Below, one piece after another: positions 1 to 3,611 of a stretch of 5,358 nt of DNA. The notes below the pieces were generated by a model. It was not told where the DNA came from and searched no databases. It saw only the letters and a list, made by a program, of their open reading frames with translations. Positions within the stretch are counted from its first letter, which is position 1. Each line of letters starts with the position of its first letter. Both the position numbers and the translations under genes were made by a program. This DNA is from Brevundimonas sp. Lineage in GTDB: Bacteria > Pseudomonadota > Alphaproteobacteria > Caulobacterales > Caulobacteraceae. The stretch spans positions 2,270 through 7,627 of the forward strand of contig JAAXIW010000301.1 in NCBI GenBank assembly GCA_012270135.1. The letters are read 5' to 3'.

Positions 1-116
1 GCCAGCGGGCGCGACCGCCGGCGGATCGCCGCGGGGGAGGCGGAGTCGCCGGCGACTCCCTGGGCGGCGGGGGCGAGCCCGTGGATCTGTTCGGGCGACA
101 ACTCGACGGCGGACAT
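1..116 (-). CDS. N-terminal fragment of an unidentified protein, truncated by the left edge
   Basis: An open minus-strand frame starts with ATG (complement of 114-116) and stays open to the window edge, giving 38 full codons. The start is supported by an AGGA Shine-Dalgarno match (complement of 124-127) seven bases upstream. The peptide begins MSAVELSPEQIHGLAPAAQG and then becomes Ala/Ser/Pro and Arg rich; no domain or signal peptide is recognisable. It is transcribed divergently from flbT, with about 127 bases between the two starts. Genes near flbT in Caulobacterales are often flagellar (flagellins, flagellin glycosylation), so a flagellar role is possible, but that is inferred from position only. 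A perfect 18 bp palindrome lies inside the coding sequence at 42-59. Confidence 0.6.
   Translation of the reverse strand, partial: MSAVELSPEQIHGLAPAAQGVAGDSASPAAIRRRSRPL
42..59. repeat. Perfect 18 bp palindrome
   Basis: GGAGTCGCC (42-50) is followed directly by its exact reverse complement GGCGACTCC (51-59) with no spacer. It sits inside the left-edge minus-strand coding sequence and contains two GANTC sites (43-47 and 54-58). Confidence 0.8.
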
Positions 117-243
117 GCGGTGATCCTGCAATGATCCCGCGACCATGACCGGCGGATCACAAGGGATGGTTAACCACGACTCTTTAGCTTGCGTTCGTTC
201 CGGCTTCCTACCGTCGCCGTGCGCCTGTCAGGAGACGCCCCGA
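117..243. other. Divergent intergenic region between the left-edge gene and flbT
   Basis: This 127-base spacer must carry the leaders of both divergent genes. Visible elements are the AGGA ribosome site of the left gene (124-127), a GTTAACC sequence (169-175) that resembles one half of a CtrA site (TTAA-N7-TTAA), a GACTC CcrM-type methylation site (178-182), and the flbT ribosome site AGGAG (230-234). No second TTAA sits seven bases after the first, and no sigma54 -24/-12 pair with correct spacing was found. The promoter class is therefore unresolved. Confidence 0.35.
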
Positions 244-666
244 ATGCCGCTGAAGCTGTCGCTCAAGCCCGGTGAGAAATTCGTTCTCAACGGGGCCGTC
301 GTCCAGAACGGCGACCGGCGTGGCGTGCTGATCCTGCAGAACAAGGCCAGCGTGCTGCGCGAGAAGGACATCATGCAGCCCGAGGACGTCAACAGCCCGG
401 CGAAGCGCGTCTATTTCCCCGTGATGATGATGTACCTCGACGAAAGCGCGGCGCCCAAGGTCTACGACGAGTTCGCCATGCGGCTTACCGAGTTCATGGG
501 CGCGACCCGCAATCCGCAGGTGCTGGCGGACTGCGTGGCGACGTCGCGGCATGTGATGTCGCGCGAATATTACAAGGCCCTGATGGCGGCCCGGAAACTG
601 GTGGATTACGAGGAAGGTCTGGCGAATGTCGCTTCAGGCGTACAAGACCGCGGCGACGCGGGCTGA
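244..666 (+). CDS. flbT: Flagellin synthesis regulator FlbT
   Basis: This 140-residue cytoplasmic protein belongs to the FlbT family. In Caulobacter, FlbT acts on flagellin mRNA through its 5' leader, coupling flagellin production to flagellum assembly, and works together with FlaF. The start MPLKLSLKPGEKFVLNGAVV is characteristic of the family, followed by the block NKASVLREKDIM and the aromatic/Met-rich stretch YFPVMMMYL near residue 60. The ATG at 244 is chosen over an upstream in-frame ATG at 145 because family similarity begins here and AGGAG (230-234) is well placed. The length matches the family (about 140). The last 13 codons overlap the start of flaF in another frame, which implies translational coupling. 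Identification is by recognised sequence pattern, not by a search. Confidence 0.93.
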   Translation: MPLKLSLKPGEKFVLNGAVVQNGDRRGVLILQNKASVLREKDIMQPEDVNSPAKRVYFPVMMMYLDESAAPKVYDEFAMRLTEFMGATRNPQVLADCVATSRHVMSREYYKALMAARKLVDYEEGLANVASGVQDRGDAG

Positions 667-1000
667 AAACCCGCGAGAGATGGAATATCGGCTGTTCGGG
701 CAGGTCACCCGCGCGCTGATGCACGCCTCGACGGTGGACCCGGCCGACGTCGCCACGCGAATCGACGCCCTCGACTGGAACCGGCGCCTGTGGTCGACCC
801 TGGCCACCGACTGCGCCAGCCCCGACAACGCCATGGACAAGTCGCTGCGGGCCCAGATCATCTCGATCAGCCTGTTCGTCAGCAAGCATTCGTCGGCGGT
901 CATGCGCTGGGTGGACGACTTCGAGGATTTGATCGACATCATAAAGATGGTGATGCAGGGGCTGGCCGGTCCCGGCCCGGGGACCGCCCAGGCCGCCTAG
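626..1000 (+). CDS. flaF: Flagellar protein FlaF
   Basis: This 124-residue protein of the FlaF family is the usual partner of FlbT in alphaproteobacteria. In Caulobacter it is needed for flagellin production and export and is proposed to act as a flagellin chaperone. The N-terminus MSLQAYKTAATRAENPREME, then YRLFGQVTRAL and the block RLWSTLATDC, are family signatures. The protein looks mostly alpha-helical and has no signal peptide. The start is inside flbT (41-base overlap), with an AGGA site at 611-614 within the flbT coding sequence. That position agrees with the family N-terminus, so the overlap is real and not a start-call error. The C-terminal tail (GPGPGTAQAA) is low complexity. The stop TAG (998-1000) interlocks with the stop of the opposing transglycosylase gene. 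Confidence 0.93.
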   Translation: MSLQAYKTAATRAENPREMEYRLFGQVTRALMHASTVDPADVATRIDALDWNRRLWSTLATDCASPDNAMDKSLRAQIISISLFVSKHSSAVMRWVDDFEDLIDIIKMVMQGLAGPGPGTAQAA

Positions 1001-2271
1001 CCGGCCCGGCGGATCAACTCGTCGGCGAGCTCCGCGGTCAGATAACCGTCCGCCAACCGCCCGTTCGCCATCTGCCAGCGCCGCAGGGCCGCCCGCGTAT
1101 TGGCTCCGATGACCCCGTCGATGCCCTGGGTGTCGTAACCCATGACCGTCAGGGCGCGCTGGGCGCCGATGCGCTGGTCGCGTGACAACGGGCCGTCGTC
1201 GGGCCAGGTCCCGACCAGTCCCGGCCGGCCCTGAACGCCATCCGCCGTCAGGCCGATCGCCAGGGCGTAGCTGACCGAATTGTTGTAGCGCCGGATCACA
1301 TAGTGGTTCGGCAGGGCCAGGAAGGCCGGCCCCCGCGCCCCCTGCGGCAGCAGGATGGTCGCCTCCTCGCGCGCTTCGGCGGCGTTGGGCGCGCCGCCGT
1401 GCGCCAGGGTCACGCCCTTCGCCGCCCAGTACGACCACGGATGACGAGGACCCTCGGCTTCGGAATAGTCGAAATTGGACGGCAGGCGGACCTCGTAGCC
1501 CCAGGTCTGGCCGCGCTTCCAGCCGGCCTGGGCCAGCAGGTTGGCGGCCGAGGCAAGGGCGTCGGCGTCCGAACCCCAGATATCGACCAGACCGTCCTCG
1601 TTCTGATCGACTCCGAGGCGCAGATAATTGTCCGGCATGAACTGGGTCTGGCCCATGGCCCCGGCCCAGCTGCCTTTCAGCCCGGCGCGTGACCGGCGGC
1701 CGTCGACGACGATGTCCAGCGCGTCCTTCAGCTGGGCCTCGGCCCACTCGCGTCGGCGCCCGTCATAGGCCAGCGTGGCCAGCGACCGGATCACGTCGAA
1801 ATCACCCTGCACCTGGCCGAAGGCCGACTCCTGGGCCCAGACGGCGACGAGGATCTCGGACGGCACCCCGTAACGCTGCACCACCGACCACGGCGCCCGG
1901 TCGGTGCGCTGCCGGGCCTGGGCGATCCGCGTCGCGGTGACGGCGTTCTGGATATAGGCCCCCGCGGGGCGGCTGAACTCGGGCTGGTTGCGGTCGAGGC
2001 GGATCACGGTGGGATCGGGCTCCAGCCCGGCCAATTCCCGCTCGTAGGCCGCCCGGCGAGATCCGCCGTGACGCGCGAGGAAGCCCTGCTTCCAGCCGTC
2101 GAAACCGGTCTGGTCCACCGCCGGTGCGACAGGGACCGGCGCCGGGGCCGCGGGCGGCGCCTCGGGCTGGACCGGCGCGGGTGTGGGCGCCGCCATGGGA
2201 GGAGGGTCCGGCAGCATGGGCGCGCAGGCGGCGACGGTTCCGACGAGGATGAGGCGAAGGCTGAAACGCAT
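997..2271 (-). CDS. MltB-type lytic murein transglycosylase lipoprotein with C-terminal peptidoglycan-binding domain
   Basis: This 424-residue protein is predicted to cleave the MurNAc-GlcNAc glycosidic bond of peptidoglycan, forming 1,6-anhydro ends, while anchored in the envelope. The N-terminus MRFSLRLILVGTVAAC is a lipoprotein signal with lipobox VAAC (acylated Cys16), followed by a Pro/Ala-rich linker (about 17-53). The SLT_2/GH103 catalytic domain spans about 56-350: WAQESAFG carries the predicted catalytic Glu148, and SWAGAMGQTQFMP (201-213) plus the block around VDIWGSDADALASAANLL are MltB hallmarks. A PG_binding_1 domain occupies about 362-421 (DGVIGANTRAALRRWQ). I start at the ATG complementary to 2269-2271, because that is where the lipoprotein signal begins. 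The ribosome site is weak: GGGAG lies about 15 bases upstream. It converges on flaF with interlocked stops. A flagellar role, such as opening the wall for the rod, is possible but rests only on adjacency. Confidence 0.92.
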   Translation of the reverse strand: MRFSLRLILVGTVAACAPMLPDPPPMAAPTPAPVQPEAPPAAPAPVPVAPAVDQTGFDGWKQGFLARHGGSRRAAYERELAGLEPDPTVIRLDRNQPEFSRPAGAYIQNAVTATRIAQARQRTDRAPWSVVQRYGVPSEILVAVWAQESAFGQVQGDFDVIRSLATLAYDGRRREWAEAQLKDALDIVVDGRRSRAGLKGSWAGAMGQTQFMPDNYLRLGVDQNEDGLVDIWGSDADALASAANLLAQAGWKRGQTWGYEVRLPSNFDYSEAEGPRHPWSYWAAKGVTLAHGGAPNAAEAREEATILLPQGARGPAFLALPNHYVIRRYNNSVSYALAIGLTADGVQGRPGLVGTWPDDGPLSRDQRIGAQRALTVMGYDTQGIDGVIGANTRAALRRWQMANGRLADGYLTAELADELIRRAG

Positions 2272-2459
2272 GATCTGCAAGCTAAACTCCCGGGCGCACA
2301 GGGCCTCATAACAAGTCCGCGAGTCTTGCGCGACGCCTGCAGCGCCCGGATGGAGAAAGCGTCGCCGTAAAATTCCCCGACCGGCGTCGTTAACCCTCAA
2401 TTTCCGCGACGTCGTAACCGCTTCGATCGCATAAGGCGGATGTCCTCTAAGACCGATAC
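2272..2459. other. Intergenic region between the transglycosylase and tRNA-Cys-like genes
   Basis: These 188 bases separate two divergent units and have no supportable coding sequence. They contain a GAGTC CcrM-type site (2321-2325), a GTTAACC sequence (2389-2395) like that upstream of flbT, and a relatively AT-rich stretch at about 2368-2402. A TCTAAGAC match at 2445-2452 resembles the Caulobacter housekeeping -10 (GCTANAWC), but its spacing to the tRNA 5' end is only a few bases and no convincing -35 accompanies it. I cannot assign promoters with confidence. Confidence 0.3.
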
Positions 2460-2536
2460 GGCCTGGTGGCGGAGGGGCTACGCGTCGGGCATGCAAGCCC
2501 GAAGACCCTCCGTTCGACCCGGAGGCCAGGCCTCCA
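2460..2536 (+). tRNA. tRNA-Cys-like gene (anticodon GCA) with non-canonical cloverleaf
   Basis: The 77-base sequence has a perfect 7 bp acceptor stem (GGCCTGG 2460-2466 with CCAGGCC 2526-2532), T at the discriminator position (2533) and an encoded CCA (2534-2536). T8 and G9 are followed by a D arm with GCG/CGC pairing and a GG in its loop, and the T loop is TTCGACC (2513-2519). The central triplet GCA (2493-2495) is preceded by T and followed by A; with the U73 discriminator this gives cysteine identity. Two departures are clear. The T stem has 6 pairs (CCTCCG/CGGAGG), leaving a 4-base variable region AGAC. The anticodon stem has 6 pairs (TCGGGC/GCCCGA) closing a 6-base loop ATGCAA, equivalent to an 8-base loop on a 5 bp stem. 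It could be a functional variant, a second tRNA-Cys, or a decayed copy; the intact helices favour a transcribed, structured RNA. Confidence 0.75.
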
Positions 2537-2580
2537 GTCCCTGCCGCGGCGAAGTTCGCCGGAATCGCCTGCCAGTCTGG

Positions 2581-2609
2581 TTGACGCGGCGCACAAGCCT
2601 CTCTATACG
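2581..2609 (+). promoter_or_regulatory. Predicted housekeeping (sigma70/sigma73) promoter for rpmJ
   Basis: TTGACG (2581-2586) and TATACG (2604-2609) are separated by exactly 17 bases. In Caulobacter terms this is TTGACGC, 14 bases, then TCTATACG, matching the -35 and the CTANA core of the -10 of the major sigma factor. Transcription would start near 2615-2617, giving an rpmJ leader of about 105 bases. It lies 45 bases after the tRNA-like gene and points toward rpmJ. Confidence 0.65.
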
Positions 2610-2618
2610 CACCGCTCC

Positions 2619-2649
2619 GCCGCAGGTCCGTCCCGCGGCTTTTCTGTTT
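2619..2649 (+). terminator. Hairpin plus T-rich run at the 5' end of the rpmJ leader
   Basis: GCCGC (2619-2623) pairs with GCGGC (2635-2639) around an 11-base loop, followed directly by TTTTCTGTTT (2640-2649). The shape is that of a weak intrinsic terminator. It could stop transcripts coming from the tRNA-like gene, which has no other T-run hairpin after it. It lies only about 3 bases after the expected rpmJ transcription start, so it might instead be a 5' stabilising hairpin or an attenuator. The stem is short, so confidence is low. Confidence 0.35.
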
Positions 2650-2720
2650 GCTTCGCCTCGAGACGCGCTCAAGCACTGAGCCGCCGCGCGGTGGAGGGTA
2701 GCGCTCCAAGGATTACGACC

Positions 2721-2846
2721 ATGAAGGTCCGCAGCTCGCTCAAGTCGCTCAAGGGTCGCCACCGCGACTGCAAGGTCGTGCGCCGCAAGGGCATCGTCTA
2801 CGTGATCAACAAGACGGACCCGCGCTTCAAGGCCAAACAGGGCTAG
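2721..2846 (+). CDS. rpmJ: 50S ribosomal protein L36 (bL36), zinc-ligand-poor form
   Basis: This 41-residue basic protein begins MKVRSSLKSLKGRHRDCKVV and ends DPRFKAKQG, the typical bL36 pattern; it binds 23S rRNA in the large subunit. The zinc-binding form of bL36 has three cysteines and a histidine, but here only one Cys remains (residue 17). This is therefore the zinc-independent type, slightly longer than the usual 37-38 residues, as is common in alphaproteobacteria. The start is supported by AAGGA (2708-2712), eight bases before the ATG. It has its own promoter (2581-2609) and its own terminator (2885-2912), so it is probably monocistronic. Confidence 0.97.
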   Translation: MKVRSSLKSLKGRHRDCKVVRRKGIVYVINKTDPRFKAKQG

Positions 2847-2884
2847 GCGCCTTCGCGCCGGTTCCGGCGCGGCCGAAAGTTTCG

Positions 2885-2912
2885 AGGCTGCGGACTTGTC
2901 CGCAGCCTTTTT
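2885..2912 (+). terminator. Strong intrinsic terminator after rpmJ
   Basis: A perfect 10 bp stem (AGGCTGCGGA 2885-2894 with TCCGCAGCCT 2899-2908), closed by the 4-base loop CTTG, leads into the T run 2908-2912. It lies 39 bases after the rpmJ stop and separates that transcript from gapR. Confidence 0.92.
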
Positions 2913-2979
2913 CGCGCCCGGCGTTGAGTCGGGAGCCGCGACGTGATTAGCGTCGACCTGTCTTTCCGGAGTTCCCGCC

Positions 2980-3255
2980 ATGGCCGATGACGCCGCTTTC
3001 GATTCGTCCCCCGACGTCCTGACCGCCACCGCCCAGGGACGGCTGCGCACCATCATCGAGCGGCTCGAGCGCCTGGAAGAGGACAAGCAGGCGGTGATGG
3101 CCGACATGAAGGAGGTCTTCGCCGAGGCCAAGGGCGAGGGCTACGACGTCAAGATTCTCCGCAAGGTCATCCGCATCCGCAAGCAGGACAAGGCCAAGCG
3201 CCAGGAAGAGGACGCCATCCTCGACCTCTACATGTCCGCCCTCGGCGAGATCTGA
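2980..3255 (+). CDS. gapR: GapR, nucleoid-associated DNA-topology protein (DUF2312)
   Basis: This 91-residue protein matches the GapR/DUF2312 (UPF0335) family, which is about 89 residues in Caulobacter. GapR is an alphaproteobacterial nucleoid protein that clamps around overtwisted DNA ahead of polymerases and stimulates type II topoisomerases; it is important for replication and viability in Caulobacter. A long charged helix, GRLRTIIERLERLEEDKQAV (about 20-39) and onward, fits the coiled-coil dimerisation segment. The stretch GYDVKILRKVIRIRKQDKAK is the basic, family-defining DNA-binding part, followed by a short acidic helix (EEDAILDLYMSAL). The ATG is supported by GGAG at 2968-2971 with eight-base spacing. 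A GAGTC CcrM-type site (2926-2930) lies upstream. The next gene begins two bases after its stop, so the two are probably co-translated. Confidence 0.93.
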   Translation: MADDAAFDSSPDVLTATAQGRLRTIIERLERLEEDKQAVMADMKEVFAEAKGEGYDVKILRKVIRIRKQDKAKRQEEDAILDLYMSALGEI

Positions 3256-3257
3256 CC

Positions 3258-3611
3258 CTGAAGCGAACCGGCTTCGGCGCGGGGAAGGGCGGTTCGAAGA
3301 CGCCGCCCTCTCCGTTCGAGGCCGAACGCAAGGCCGCTCAGCGCGCTGCTCTCAACGCTCTCAGGCGCGCCAAACGCGCCGCCGACAAGGCCGGCGTCAC
3401 GCTGTCCGAATGGGAGGGCGAGTTCCTCGAGTCCGTGTCGGAACGGGTCAAGACCCACGGCCGCGCCTTCGGCGATCCCGAACTGGGCGCGCCGGGTCAG
3501 GCCCTGTCGTCGATGCAGGGGCGCAAACTCAGGGAGATCACCGCCAAGGCCAAGGGTGAGGAGCCCAGGCGGCGCTGGGGGCGCAAGGCCCCCAGGCCGT
3601 CGGACGACTGA
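3258..3611 (+). CDS. Small basic protein of unknown function, CTG start, coupled to gapR
   Basis: An uninterrupted frame runs from the gapR stop to TGA at 3609-3611. No ATG, GTG or TTG occurs near its 5' end; the first GTG and ATG are more than half way in. CTG at 3258, eight bases after a GCGAG ribosome-site-like sequence (3245-3249) and two bases after the gapR stop, gives a 117-residue product beginning (M)KRTGFGAGKGGSK. CTG at 3252, overlapping the gapR stop as CTGA, is the alternative. Its coding character is good: codon third positions are mostly G/C, and an Ala/Arg/Lys/Glu-rich helical segment (about 20-45) is followed by the ordered-looking block GVTLSEWEGEFLESVSERVK and a GRAFGDPELGAP motif. 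The tail is very basic (RRRWGRKAPRP). It has no signal peptide or membrane segment. I recognise no family; nucleic-acid binding is a guess from charge. Confidence 0.75.
   Translation: MKRTGFGAGKGGSKTPPSPFEAERKAAQRAALNALRRAKRAADKAGVTLSEWEGEFLESVSERVKTHGRAFGDPELGAPGQALSSMQGRKLREITAKAKGEEPRRRWGRKAPRPSDD

Noticed and set aside
170..184. Possible CtrA site upstream of flbT
   Set aside because: Only one TTAA half-site is present; the bases seven positions on are TCTT, not TTAA.
968..985. Hairpin GGTCCC/GGGACC near the end of flaF as a terminator
   Set aside because: It lies inside coding sequence and has no T run after it.
494..1747. Long minus-strand open frame of 417 codons overlapping the flaF and transglycosylase region
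   Set aside because: It is a high-GC shadow in another frame of the clearly identified transglycosylase gene; its translation is Arg/Gly/Pro-rich without any family pattern.
2460..2536. Selenocysteine tRNA
   Set aside because: The acceptor has 7 pairs, the anticodon is GCA and there is no long variable arm, unlike tRNA-Sec.
2440..2679. Plus-strand frame starting just before the tRNA-like gene
   Set aside because: It reads through the tRNA structure and a promoter; there is no ribosome site.
178..2930. Enrichment of GANTC sites in intergenic regions
   Set aside because: GANTC also occurs repeatedly inside the genes here, at about the number expected for this base composition, so no enrichment can be claimed.
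2478..3131. Minus-strand frame spanning the tRNA, rpmJ and gapR start
   Set aside because: It runs antisense through an RNA gene, a ribosomal protein gene and a terminator, and so cannot be a real gene.
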